Shown one piece after another: positions 1 through 11,119 of a DNA stretch of 64,000 bases. Numbering within the stretch: position 1 is the stretch's first letter; each line of letters begins with the position of its first letter. The position numbers were made by a program, and so were the translations under genes. The stretch is from Ichthyophthirius multifiliis (taxonomy: Eukaryota > Ciliophora > Oligohymenophorea > Hymenostomatida), in assembly GCF_000220395.1 (NCBI RefSeq), contig NW_004086344.1, positions 1-64,000 of the forward strand. The letters are read 5' to 3'. The notes below the pieces were generated by a model. It was not told the DNA's origin and made no database searches. It was given only the letters and a program-made list of their open reading frames with translations.

Positions 1-242
1 ATTAAGGTATAGCAAATAATTATGAGGGATAAAATAATTAAGGAATGACAAATAGTTAAAATAAAAATTAAGCATATTAAATGTAAAAAATAAAATAAAA
101 AAATATTTATATTTAATAATAGGTAATAAAATTAAAATTAATAACAATATTAGATATATTAATAAGAAAACTATAATTAGTTTTAATAAAATTAAGGATA
201 ATAATAGAATTATTAATATCAATAATATTAATAATAATAGTA

Positions 243-285
<43 letters not shown>

Positions 286-429
286 TAATAATAATAATAT
301 ATTTTACATTAAAATTAGTAATAATAATAACCCTTTATTTAATAAAATTATAATTAAGGCACTGGATTTTCGAATAATCTAAATAATTAAGTTGCTTAAT
401 AAGTAAATCCCTTTGACGATTTGATATGA
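1..429 (+). CDS. Epsin-like clathrin adaptor, C-terminal end (partial)
   Basis: Only the last 128 codons are in the window; the reading frame enters at base 3. Exon 3-82 joins exon 123-429 after a 40-nt GT..AG intron (83-122), and the frame closes at TGA 427-429. The product is almost all Gln, Asn and Tyr, with a long polyglutamine tract written in TAA codons, and ends in a tail with NNQVAQQVNPFDDLI. Such low-complexity Q/N tails with Asn-Pro-Phe and acidic-hydrophobic (clathrin-box-like) endings are typical of epsin/ENTH and AP180-type endocytic adaptors. The folded N-terminal domain is outside the window, so the family is an inference from the tail alone; any Q-rich protein with an NPF motif would fit. 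Confidence 0.5.
229..299 (+). repeat. TAA-rich trinucleotide repeat (polyGln codons)
   Basis: Run of TAA/TAG triplets, in the frame of the epsin-like tail, so it is translated as a polyglutamine tract in the ciliate code rather than being a non-coding microsatellite. The repeat is interrupted by two TAG codons at its 5' end and an ATA near its 3' end. Confidence 0.8.
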
Positions 430-495
430 ATAAAGATTATTGATTTTTATTTTATAATTTCTATTTCTAAAAAATATAAAATAAATAAATTTATA

Positions 496-542
<47 letters not shown>

Positions 543-1104
543 TTATCAATTACTAACTTATTTGATAATTCTAAAATATTAAAATATTTATTTAAAAGAA
601 GTTATAATCCTAATTATTTAAATATTTAAATTCTATATTATAAATATAATAAAGACGATAAATAAATATATTATTCTAATAATAAAACATAAGGCTTTTA
701 TAATTATAATTCAATATTATTAGATAAAAACATATATTTTTTAATTTAAAAATTAAAGTAATGAATTATTGTTTTATAAATCAATAATTGTAGCTATTTT
801 TTATTTATAACAATTAATTATTTTAACTTTTAAATAAAGAAAAAAAACAAAAAGAACTAAAAAATTATTTTATATTTTAAATTATTTAATTTTTTTTTAT
901 ATTTTTAAAATAAGTTTTTTTTAAAAAAATAATTCAAAAGATAATATAAACAATAAATTACAATTAATATTATAAATTTAAAAAAAAAAAAAGGAAATTT
1001 AAAAAGAAAAACAAAAAATCCTAAATAAAAAAATATTATATACCGATATTTAAAAAAACATAGATTAAATTTAAAAAAATAAAATATAGTAGCAAAAAAA
1101 ATAT
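430..1104. other. AT-rich spacer with (AT)n microsatellite
   Basis: Non-coding gap between two + strand genes. It holds a pure AT dinucleotide run at about 500-541 and long A or T tracts near 840-1010. The frames open on the reverse strand across 900-1110 encode only Phe/Tyr/Ile-rich sequence, which is what antisense A-rich DNA gives. No gene is supported. Confidence 0.7.
500..541. repeat. (AT)n microsatellite
   Basis: About 20 uninterrupted AT dinucleotides in the spacer downstream of the epsin-like gene. Confidence 0.9.
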
Positions 1105-3879
1105 ATGAATACATAAAAATAAACTAAATAAATATGTTCGCCATAATAATTATAATAAATTAAAACTGTTTAATCTACAAAAAACGAACCTAACATAAAA
1201 ATAAGCGAATAATTTAAAATTCTAGAAAAAAGATTAAGTTGTATAAATTTAGAAAAAGCTTTAGAAAAATACCAAAAACGAACATCTTAAACAAACATCC
1301 TATATTAAATACAAAATATTTAAAAAAATTAATAATTAATCTAAAAAATAAATTGTAATTTATGTAAGACTAAAGAATTATTTTAAAGAAAAAAGCATAA
1401 AATAGTAAATTCGCGACTCTACTAAAAATATGCATCTTCCCAAAACTATTATTATACAAAAGACATAAACGATATTTTAATAAGTAATAGAACAAATGCA
1501 GTTATATATTAAAAAGACATAATATTATTAGACGAATAAGAAGAATATTTAAAGAGATTTTATTTTGTGTAAGAATACCCAAACAAATCTAAATTGCTTA
1601 CAGAATATTATAAATTCCATAAAGATATTCCAAGGTTATTTTTTATGCCTGAAATGAATATATTGAACAAATATCATGACAAAAAAAGAAGATATGAATA
1701 TTATAGAATTGCACAAATAATAGAATAAGAAAACAAACGAAATCCGAATAGGCCCCCAAAAGGGATTGTAGGCGAAAAGCCAGCATTAAAAACGAATGAA
1801 ACTTCCCAAATTTAAAAAAGCTAAATTAGCGATTCATAATTAAATATAAGTTCAATGCTTTTAGGAAACATTAGCAGTTATATAAATAGAGGAAAAGCAT
1901 AGATTATATGCTAATAAAACTTAGAAAATTATTAAAAACAATTATAATAATTTAACAAGAAAAAAAATATAAAAGACATTGAAATAAGGAAAACTAATAC
2001 TGAAATTTCAGTAACTATTCAAGAACTTAATTATAAATTGGAAGAGATAGTGAATGGTAATAGTAGATTTACAAATAATGATATGGATGACAATGTTTAA
2101 TTTGATTAAAATGAATTAAATTAATTCCTTAATTTTTTACATAAATAAGAGATTAAAGAAAATTAAAACAAAAGTCATTTAAAACAAAATAAAATTTAAG
2201 ATAAATAAACTGAAAAGAAGAAATAAGATTCCATAAGTTCGAAAGATTAAAATATTCTAAAAAAATAATAGATATAAAAATTAAGGCTTGATGATATTTA
2301 ATATTTTAATGAATTTAAAAATTTCCAAATAGAATCCAATTCAGTAAAACAATCTTCAAGAGCCCAATAATAAAAAAATGATTTTATTTAAAATGTTTAA
2401 AAAAGCAATAAAATTATTAATAGTGCACGGGAAAAAATTTAAACTTATGATTAAATAAACAATATATGTAAATAGAAAACAATTTAAAGTAATAATTAAA
2501 ATAATAATGAAAAATAATAATAATAATAAATAAATAAAAATTCTATTCAGAAGCAATTAAATATTAAATCTCCATAAAATAGTGTAAAAAATTACAATTA
2601 ATAATAAAAATAACTTTAAATATTTTTTAAAAATCCAGAAACTTAAATGCAATTTACTCAATAATAAAAGTAATTTCATAAAAAAGATTTGAATTTCTTA
2701 CTAAAATTAGACTAATTAAATAGCTCTAAAAATAATTAAAATTTCAATAATGAAAAAATTAATAATAGTAACCATATAAGAGAACCTTTATCTTAAAGAA
2801 GTTTTTCTGGAAAAAATAAAGATACTAATTTTTAAAAATATAATTTTTATGATGTTTTTAAATAAAATATCTAAAATGGTTAAAAGGAAAAAATACAAAA
2901 TATGAAATTTACAAAAGCTTAAACTACAAAAAACAATTCTTAAAGAAGTTAGATTTTAGTAAAGTAAAGTATATAAGATGAAATATGTTAATAGATAAAA
3001 AAAAACAATAATTATTAAAATTTTCAAGAATAAAAATTAAAATAAACGAAATTTGATAATTAGTAGAATCAATAAGTAATAAATGATTATGATTAAAAAA
3101 AAAGAACAGATAATTAGCATAGAAAAAGTTAACAATAGTCAAAAGAATAACATTAATAGAATTAAAAATAATAGTAATAAGCACATTAATAGAATTTTTC
3201 ATAATAATAATAATTCTCTTAATAATAATAATCACCGTTTTTTGTATTTTAATAAAACCCTTCTACATTTTAATTTTAATTTAATTCAAAAAACGACAAT
3301 TAACAGCTTTATTAACAAATAAACAATAATATTAATTCTGATTAAATAGTAATAAATGTATAGAAATTTCAAAATATAATAAACAAATAGCTTTCTCATA
3401 ATAATTCATTAGAAAAGAATAATTAATTTAACCAATTTTCTACTTAATATTTTGAAAAATAAGATTCTAATTAATATATTATGCGGCAAAATAATACATA
3501 ATATAAAAATAAAAATGCTAATCCTATTCGTAAATTTTAAACTTAGCGACATTCAGAAAATTAATTTGATTTCAAACAATAATAATTTGAGAATCTATTT
3601 TTTACCAATAAGAATAACTAAAATCAATAATAAATTTAAAATATAAATTTTAACTTTAATTTTAATAAAAATGTTAATAATTATCCTAATTCAATTTTTA
3701 ATAAAGTTAATGAAATTTAAAAAAATGCAAATTTACACAATAGGACTAAATCTGAAAATCTCATAAATATTTTAATTTAGTCTAAAAACTCTGGAAATTA
3801 AAAAATGTCTAAATATAATAATGGTTATAATTTGAAGATGAACAAATAATAATTCTAAAGTGATTATTAAAATAAATGA
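1105..3879 (+). CDS. Q/N-rich protein with conserved ciliate N-terminal domain
   Basis: Single-exon reading frame of 924 residues, ATG 1105 to TGA 3877-3879, open only with TAA/TAG as Gln. Residues about 100-210 form the only ordered-looking block: it contains YYKFHKDIPRLFF, then NKYHDKKRRYEYYRI. This KFHKDIPR...YHDKKRR block recurs at the N terminus of many otherwise unrelated ciliate proteins; its function is unknown to me. The remaining roughly 650 residues are Asn, Gln, Lys and Ser repeats without a recognisable fold and are probably disordered. The ATG was chosen because it is the first in frame and the Cys-rich segment (NCNLCKTKELF) lies downstream. There is no signal peptide or membrane span. 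It is followed by a 114-nt gap and a small possible gene. I do not recognise a function. Confidence 0.75.
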
Positions 3880-3993
3880 ATATATTTATTTATATATTAT
3901 GCCGATATTTTTATTATTGTTATATATTTTCTTTTATTTGTATTTTTTATAAATATTTAATTTGCAAAAATTAGTTAAATTATATTTAAAATA

Positions 3994-4222
3994 ATGGATT
4001 AAAGTATTTTTTATTTTTAATTTAAAATTAAATAAAAATAACACAGATGATTGTCCTAAGTATAACAATTCAACTTCAAATTAAAATACTTAATAATTTT
4101 ATTCAACAATAAGCGAAAATAAAACAAATTAAAACTTAAATACAAGCAATTCGAAAAGGAAAAATAGTCTAGATGTATGTATATTAATAAAAAAATTATC
4201 TATAAAATTATAAAACACATGA
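3994..4222 (+). CDS. Possible small protein, 61 aa, one intron
   Basis: ATG 3994, a 10-nt first exon, a clean 43-nt intron (4004-4046, GTATTT...CACAG) and a second exon ending at TGA 4220-4222 give 61 residues rich in Asn, Ser and Lys. Without splicing the frame stops at once, so the intron is what makes it plausible. It could instead be an unrecognised 5' exon of the gene starting at 4359: a second splice donor-like GTATGT lies at about 4175 and AG sites follow. No similarity is recognised. Confidence 0.3.
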
Positions 4223-4358
4223 AAAGGAGGATAATAGTATTTATTAAAGAGGTTTATAGAATAAAATATGTTATTAATTGTCTTAATAATAAGTAAAAAA
4301 TATTAATTGAATTTATCAGTTATTAATATTTATAAAGGTTGATAAAGAAATAAAATAA

Positions 4359-5946
4359 ATGTCAAATTAAAAAAAAATAAGCTAAAACAGTTACAAAATT
4401 TTAGCAAAGAAAATAGAATAGGAAATATTATATTCTATAAGTTCTGTCGATAAATAAAATTTAGGCTTGCTTAATTTTTATTAAACTGGAAAACTATTAT
4501 AAAAACTCAATATATTTACATTTTTAAAATTTGATGATAAAACATATAAATGTAAAAAAATAGAATAAAAATAAAAATAAAGTATAAAAAAGTATCATAT
4601 ATCGCTTTGAATAATTAATATTCTAAAGAAAAATATTTACAAGAAACAGTTTTGCATTAGTAATTTTGGTTTTATTTAGTTGGATATATAAATAAAGATT
4701 AAGTATCAACTGAAGTAGTATTTTCTATTTTAAGAATACTAATGGATCCATCAAATTTGACAATATAATAAACAATAGATTTTCTATGTAGTTTTACGGG
4801 TAAAAATATTAAAAATTTAGAATTGGACAGGAAAAACGCTTAAATTAATCTATAAGGTTTTGAGCTTTGGCCTTTAGAAACAATAATTTAAAAATTTAAA
4901 TAATTAAATGAGGAAAATAAGATTAAAAAAATTTCAGAGAGCAAAATTTAAAAATAATATATCGATTTAGAATAATAAAAGTATAGTTTTAAGCCAAAAA
5001 TAAATCAGAATTCCTATTTTTTAGATTCTTAATTATAAACAGAAAAATATTCAAACACATAAAGTGGTATTTATCATTTAAATTTGAGTAGCTAAAATTA
5101 ATCATTAGTTTAGAAAAATAATAATTAATAAATAAATAGTTTTGAATAAGAAAATTAATAAAAATATAATAGTTAATTTTAAACTGTTAAATGTAATCCG
5201 ATTTTAAGAATTAATAATATGTTATAAAAGCAAAAATTGTTAAAGGAAAAAAATTAATTACTTAGAGAAGAAAAAGCATCAAATGAACTTAAAGAATGCT
5301 CTTTTTAACCAAAAACAAAAAGTATTTCTCCTACATTTAATCTTAAAAATTTTGTTTCTAGATAAACTAAAGATATATTATAAAGAGAAAATTGTAAAAA
5401 ACAACGTTAATTATTAAAATTTGAAAATGAAAAATAAGAAATCATTAATAATAATAATATCCTAATATAAACTAAAAAATAAAAAATGTAATTTATTACA
5501 TATTATTAAACAAAAAATAAAATAAAAAAAGATACTCTAATAATTCTATAAGCCCTAAAGGGTTTGAAGAAAATATTTATAGAATGAGAGTCTCTCGAAA
5601 TAAAACTAAATTAGACAACTCTAATAAAAAACCAAATAGTAGAAATTATACACCTCAAAGCCCAAATTTACAAACATAGATTAGAAAAAAGAAGCATCCT
5701 TTTTTTATTTTAGATGTTACTTTGCCTAATGGAAAGTATTTATTTTTTATATTGAATAATAAATAAAATAATAATAATATATAAATAAGGATTGTTTAAT
5801 TAGGATTATATGAAGACGACAAATCAATCATAAAAGCCAAAAATTTCTAAAAAATGTTTAATCTTACAGATGAATAATATGATTTAATAAAAGATATTTT
5901 AGATATTTAGTTAAAAAAATATAAATCAAAAATCAAAAATTTGTGA
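4359..5946 (+). CDS. Ciliate protein with EF-hand-like N-terminal region
   Basis: Three exons (4359-4551, 4593-5487, 5532-5946) separated by 41- and 44-nt introns give 500 residues; both introns are needed to avoid TGA. The N terminus (about residues 10-110) has the pattern of helical EF-hand-like segments seen in ciliate ciliary proteins, e.g. GLLNFYQTGKLLQKLNIF, but no complete Ca2+-binding loop is visible. The middle has SFKPKINQNSYF, a motif style common in ciliary microtubule-associated proteins, then a Lys/Glu/Gln coiled coil. The C terminus contains a compact predicted beta-rich segment, HPFFILDVTLPNGKYLFFI, followed by acidic helices and a Lys-rich end. The role is unknown; a cytoskeletal or ciliary one is inferred. 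The start is the first ATG after an in-frame TGA at 4308. Confidence 0.65.
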
Positions 5947-6535
5947 TTATTATTAATTAAATATTAAAAATTAAAATTTATATATTTATTATCAAATTAT
6001 ATTACTATTAATAATATTTTTTTTAAGAAATTATAAATAAATTTGTTTATTAAATATTTATTTTAATTATAAAATAACTAATAAAAAAGTAAATTAATAA
6101 ACACACTTTTCTGAATTAAATTTAATTTTATTATTTTTTTTCTCTCGACTTTCTCAAAATTTCATTCAAACAAAATAAAATATTTTAGCCTTTTTCAACC
6201 CTAAATTTATTTTAACTTATTTAATAATAATAATAAAAAAATTAATGCATTTTATTTAAAAACTTATTTATTCCAAAAATAAACTTTATAATACTAAAAC
6301 TTTTCGAAAAAAGTTATTAGAAGAAGGAGGACATAAACCACTATTGATTATGATAAATTTCATAAAAAAATAGGTCATTTTATTTTTAAAAATAATAAAA
6401 AGAAGTATATTCTTATTTTAATTATAGCAATAAACATAATAAATACTTAGAAAAATGTAAACTTATTTTATAAAACTAATATATATTTATATAAAGTAAA
6501 GTTATTATTTTATAATATAAAATATTAAAAAGTAA
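5947..6535. other. AT-rich intergenic spacer (convergent genes)
   Basis: Region between the 3' ends of a + and a - strand gene. No frame with protein-like composition was seen. It contains A and T tracts, and a small GC-richer patch around 6300-6350 that I could not interpret. Confidence 0.6.
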
Positions 6536-8592
6536 TCAAAAGCTGCTTTAGTGTTTGAATTTATTTTTATCATCATCAATATTATAATCCCAAAACTTTA
6601 CAAACGTACTATCTTACTAGCCTTAACAGTCTTCTTCTACTTATTTTTTTTCTGAAATTGTAACTTTTAATTAATATTAATCTATATTTTAACTAATATT
6701 TTTTCTTGGTAAAGGAGGCTTTAATGTTCTATTCAAAAACAAAAATAAATAAAAATAAAATAAGAAAATATATTATAGTACTTGTTATAAACATCTGTCC
6801 AATTTACATCTGAGAAAAAATGATGATTCTTCACTTCTTGACTTCCTTTACTTCCCAATCTTTTCATAGGATCTTTAATCATTAATTTTTAAATAAGATC
6901 TTTTGCATCAGCAGAAACATATTTTGGAAACTTCAATGAACCACTTTTTATATTCTCAAATAATTAAGCTTTTTCATCGTGATAAAAAGGAGGCATTCCA
7001 GTTAATAACTCATACATTAAAACACCTAACAAATACCAATCCAAACTTAAAGTGTGGCCATTTTTAGTTAGCATTTCAGGAGGCAAATAAGCTGGTGACC
7101 CACAAAAAGACTTAGTAACATATTATTAATTAATACCTTGTTTAGCTAATCCAAAATCAGTTATAAGTACATGACCTTCATTATCAATAACAACATTACT
7201 AGGCTTTAAATCTCTATAAATTATATTATTTTTATGTAAAGTTTCAATAGCTAAAACAAGTTCCGAAACATAAATTTTGACAACATTTATCGATAATTTT
7301 CCTTATTTCATTAATAAATGATCCAAATCTCCTCCAGAGCAATAATCCATGACTAAAAATAGTTTTTTTTAGTTTAAAAAGCATATTTTAAAGAAACAAT
7401 AAATGGATGTTTAATAATAGTTAAAATATTTCTTTCTGTCAAATAATACCTTAATATACTTTTTCCTATAACTTTATTTTTTTATAATACTTTCATAGCA
7501 TAAAATTAGTCAGTGTTTTTTTTTTAAACTAAAAATACTTACCCAAACGCTCCTTTCCCTAATAATTATTTTGCTTCAAATGATTAAGGACCAATTTAAT
7601 TACTTTAAAAAGTGGATATTATTTAACTCGAATTTTTATTTAAATTTATTATTGATTATTCATCTTCTTTCATCTTTTAATCATCTTAAGGCTAATATTT
7701 TTTTAGTTCTGAGTTCATCTTTGTTAATTTTAGTAATTTTAAAACATGATCTTGCCTACTATTAAGTATGATTTTTTCATTAAAAACGCATCTATTATAT
7801 GATATTTAAGGATCTTATTTTGTTTCTGTACTTCCATATTATTTAATAAACTTTAATATTTCAAAAGAATTAACTTCTTATTCGGGTTTATTTCCCAAAT
7901 TATTTTAAATTGATAAATCCGCATTATATTTTAAGAAAAGCTTTACTAAATCTAAAAATCCATATTTACAAGCATAATGCACTGGAGTATTAAATTCTTT
8001 GTCTTGCCAATTAATAAATGATGAATCAGTCTCTAATATAATTTATGCACATTCCGTACATCCTTTTATTGATGCTAAATGTAAAGTTGTATAGTCAAAA
8101 GATGTTTATTAATTAATATTTGCTCCTTTTGATATCAAATATTTTAGTATATCTGAATGGCCTTCACTACATGCATAATGAGCAGGAAGCCAATCATCAT
8201 GCCATCTTATTTTTATTTTACTTTTTATAAATTTTTATGTTTTTTACTTTATATTAATTTCAAATTATGCCTTTTCTATTTCAATCATTTACTTTAATGA
8301 TTGTAAATCACCTAATTATATATAATCAAAAAACAATTATTTTTATTATTATATTAATCGCCTTTTTTATTTTAAATATTTTTAGATTTGTATTGGAAAA
8401 GAAATTATTCTATTTTTTTTACCAATAATTATCCCATATTTTAATTTTTATATTATTAACACTTTAATTAATGTTCTAAGACGTTTACAGTATTTTACTA
8501 TACTAATCTTCTTGTAAAATATCAAAAGACTATTCATTATCTAAATCCTTTATAACAAAGGAGTTTAATATGTTTTTTTCATTATTATTCAT
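6536..8592 (-). CDS. Ankyrin-repeat AGC Ser/Thr protein kinase (two apparent frameshifts)
   Basis: Start 8592 (ATG AAT AAT AAT), stop TGA at 6538-6536, one 53-nt intron (6729-6781). About 667 residues if two single-base breaks are ignored. The N-terminal half holds about three ankyrin repeats (AHYACSEGHSDILKYL, TTLHLASIKGCTECA, TPVHYACKYGFLDLVKLF). The kinase domain starts at LLGKGAFGQVFLV with AMKV lysine, then IIYRDLKPSN (active catalytic loop), DFG, activation segment SFCGSPAYLPPEM, and an AGC-type C-terminal tail ending with KFWDYN, the hydrophobic-motif region. It should therefore be catalytically active and of the PKA/S6K/SGK branch; ankyrin-AGC fusions are known from protists. Frame breaks occur at an 8-base T run 8413-8420 (one base too many) and at 7363-7370 (one too few); homology-like sequence continues across both, so sequencing error is more likely than decay. 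Confidence 0.85.
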
Positions 8593-8950
8593 GTAATATG
8601 AAAATAAAGTTTATATTTTTAAAAAAAATTTAAAAAATACTGAATGATGATAAATTTATAAAGTAATATAGTTAATAATAATTAAAGCATTAATAAATTT
8701 TAAATAATAATATAATATTTCTTTTATAAACATAGATAGTTTTTTAACAATTTAAACAAATTAATAAAAATATTAATTTTATATTTATTTTTTTTTATAA
8801 ATAATATGAAATATATAATAAATTTATGGTTTTTAATATATATATAAAATAAAAAAAATACAAATATTTTGTATATTTTATATATTTGCAAAAATAAAAA
8901 AATAATATATATATAAAAAAATCCAAATTTATTATAAAATAAATAAAAAA

Positions 8951-9301
8951 ATGGAACGAACAAATTCAAATATATTGTAAAGAGAAAATTCAGAATTCGA
9001 ATTACATTTTAGTTAAGAAGAAGACAATGATAATAATAAAACAGACCTAGAATTAAAATAAAAAAAAAGCTAAAAAAACGATAATGAAAATAAATATAAT
9101 TTAGAAAAAGATGAAGAAAATATTTCAGAAATACTTACAGATAATGATGAAGAATATTCAGGTGAATACAATAGAATATAAAAATAAAAAAAACAATAAG
9201 ATATGTAAGACAAATAATAAGAATATCTAACATCTACAAAATAAAGAATTCGAATTAAATACAAAAGAAAAAAAAATAAACATATTAAATAGTAGTTGTA
9301 A

Positions 9302-9345
<44 letters not shown>

Positions 9346-10633
9346 GTAATAAAAATAATAGAAATAATAAAAATAATAATAAATATCTAAATAAAAATCA
9401 ATTTCTAATACATCTACATTATCCAAGAAAAAAGAAACATTAACATAAGTAACATAATAAATATCTTAAACTTAATAAATTAATAAAGATTAAATATATA
9501 TAAATAATCAAGCTCAAACATATTATGAAAAGTAAGAAGTAATATCTATGTTAACCCGTTAGAATTTAGAAACTGCTGATTTACGTTATTTTCATAATTG
9601 GATAAAAAGCATAATAATATCAAAATATTCGAAACAATCTCAACTTATTATCCAAAAAGAAGAAGATTTAACTAATTGCTCAAATCAGCTTTATGTTTTA
9701 GAAATTGGCTGTGGAAAAGGAGGCGATTTAAAAAAATGGTTACATGCAGATATCGCATTTTATATTGGTGTAGATATATCGTTAAATTCATTAAAGGAAG
9801 CTCATCGAAGAGCCACACAAATAATGGAATAATTACCTAAAAAATTAATGTAAAAAAAATTCAAGTTTGGCTTTTATTAAAAAGATGGAACTGTCCCCAA
9901 AGAAGAATTTTGGAAATACATCATATCTGAAAAATTCGCAAATGATTCTAAAAAAGGTTTTAACTTTGATATAGTGAGTTGCTAAATGTGTATGCATTAT
10001 ATGTTTTCAAATGAATAAAATGCAAAAAACTTTTTTGATAATGCAACTTCTAAATTGAATAATAATGGTTTTTTATTACTTACTTTTTCAGATAGTAACT
10101 CTATTGTTAAAAAAATGAGAAACCGCTCTTTTAAAAATGATGAAGGTGAATATATTTTTTAAAATAAGTATTTCTCTATGAAATTCAAAAATCTTGATTT
10201 TCCTGATAAAAATGGATTGTATGGACTGAAATATGATTTCTATTTATAAGATGCTGTAGGTGAAAAAGATTCAGAAGGTTAAATTAAATATGTTTCTGAA
10301 TATTTAGTCGAAATTAATAATTTAATTGAGCTTGCTTATGATTATAAATTAGAAGTTGTTGAAAATGCAAATTTTATTGATTTCTATTAATAATATAAAT
10401 ATGAATATAAAGATCTTTTTTCAAAAATGTAACTTAATTTTAATGAAGAACATCCTTAAATTGATAAAGATTTATGGGAAGTTTCTCATTGCTATAGGGT
10501 TATTGTATTCAAAAAAGTTGATTTGGTTAAAAAAAGATTTAAATTTCATAGAGGTACTGCTTATAAGTAAATTCATGAAATACCTGTTCCAATCAATTAT
10601 TCTAAAAACCCTACTGGAATTTAAATTAAATGA
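8951..10633 (+). CDS. mRNA cap guanine-N7 methyltransferase
   Basis: Single exon, 560 residues, ATG 8951 to TGA 10631-10633. Roughly the first 180 residues are an acidic, Lys/Gln-rich extension with a polyglutamine tract made of 13 consecutive TAA codons. The catalytic domain begins near YFHNWIKS; SAM-binding motif I is VLEIGCGKGGDLKKW, followed by the acidic strand-2 end GVDIS, and the family-specific SCQMCMHYMF block, then NNGFLLLTFSDS. This matches the RNMT/ABD1 family, which methylates the N7 of the GpppN cap on nascent mRNA in the nucleus using S-adenosylmethionine. A C-terminal cap-binding/specificity segment (SHCYRVIVFKK) is present, so the domain looks complete. The long N-terminal extension is common in eukaryotic cap methyltransferases but poorly conserved. 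Confidence 0.92.
9305..9343 (+). repeat. Pure (TAA)13 tract encoding polyglutamine
   Basis: Thirteen uninterrupted TAA triplets inside the cap methyltransferase frame. They are bounded by TTG TAA ATA upstream and AAG downstream, and more TAA/TAG codons follow, giving a Gln-rich stretch of about 30 residues. Confidence 0.9.
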
Positions 10634-11119
10634 CTATTATTTTTATATATAAAAAAAAGATTTTAATCAAATTTAATTTAATATTTTTTTATTTTGATAA
10701 CTTTTATTTCCAAAAATTAATATATATTTATTTTTTAAATATCTATGTATATTATTTATTAAAAATAGTTTTTAAAATAAAATATTAAATAAATATATAT
10801 ATATCCATAAATAAAAACATAATTTTTATACTGAAAAAAATATAAAAAAGTATTGCTTACAAATTTAAAAAATAATTATAAAATATAATTGCTTATGAAA
10901 ACATTCTTTTTAAAAAAAGTTAATTTTTTTTATTTATTAATTAAAATTTATTCCATAATTTTATTAATATTTTAAAATTAAAATTATTTGATGAATAAAA
11001 AATTTAAATAAGAATAAAAAATATGCATATATATATATGAACACGAATAAATAATTCAAAAAAAAAAAAAACATATTAATAAAATAAATAATTTTAAATT
11101 ATATTTTTTAAAAAAATAA
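10634..11119. other. AT-rich spacer between convergent genes
   Basis: No protein-like frame seen. Contains an (AT)n run near 11026-11038 and a 12-base A run near 11058. Confidence 0.6.

Noticed and set aside
905-1114. Reverse-strand frame rich in Phe, Tyr and Ile
   Set aside because: It is the antisense of A-rich upstream DNA and overlaps the start of the real + strand gene at 1105; composition is that of T-rich DNA, not of a protein.
4550-4592. Alternative splice acceptor AG at 4582
   Set aside because: It leads to an in-frame TGA within about 140 bases, whereas the acceptor at 4592 keeps the frame open to the gene end.
9070-9426. Reverse-strand frame with a long Tyr run
   Set aside because: Antisense of the (TAA)n polyglutamine tract in the cap methyltransferase.
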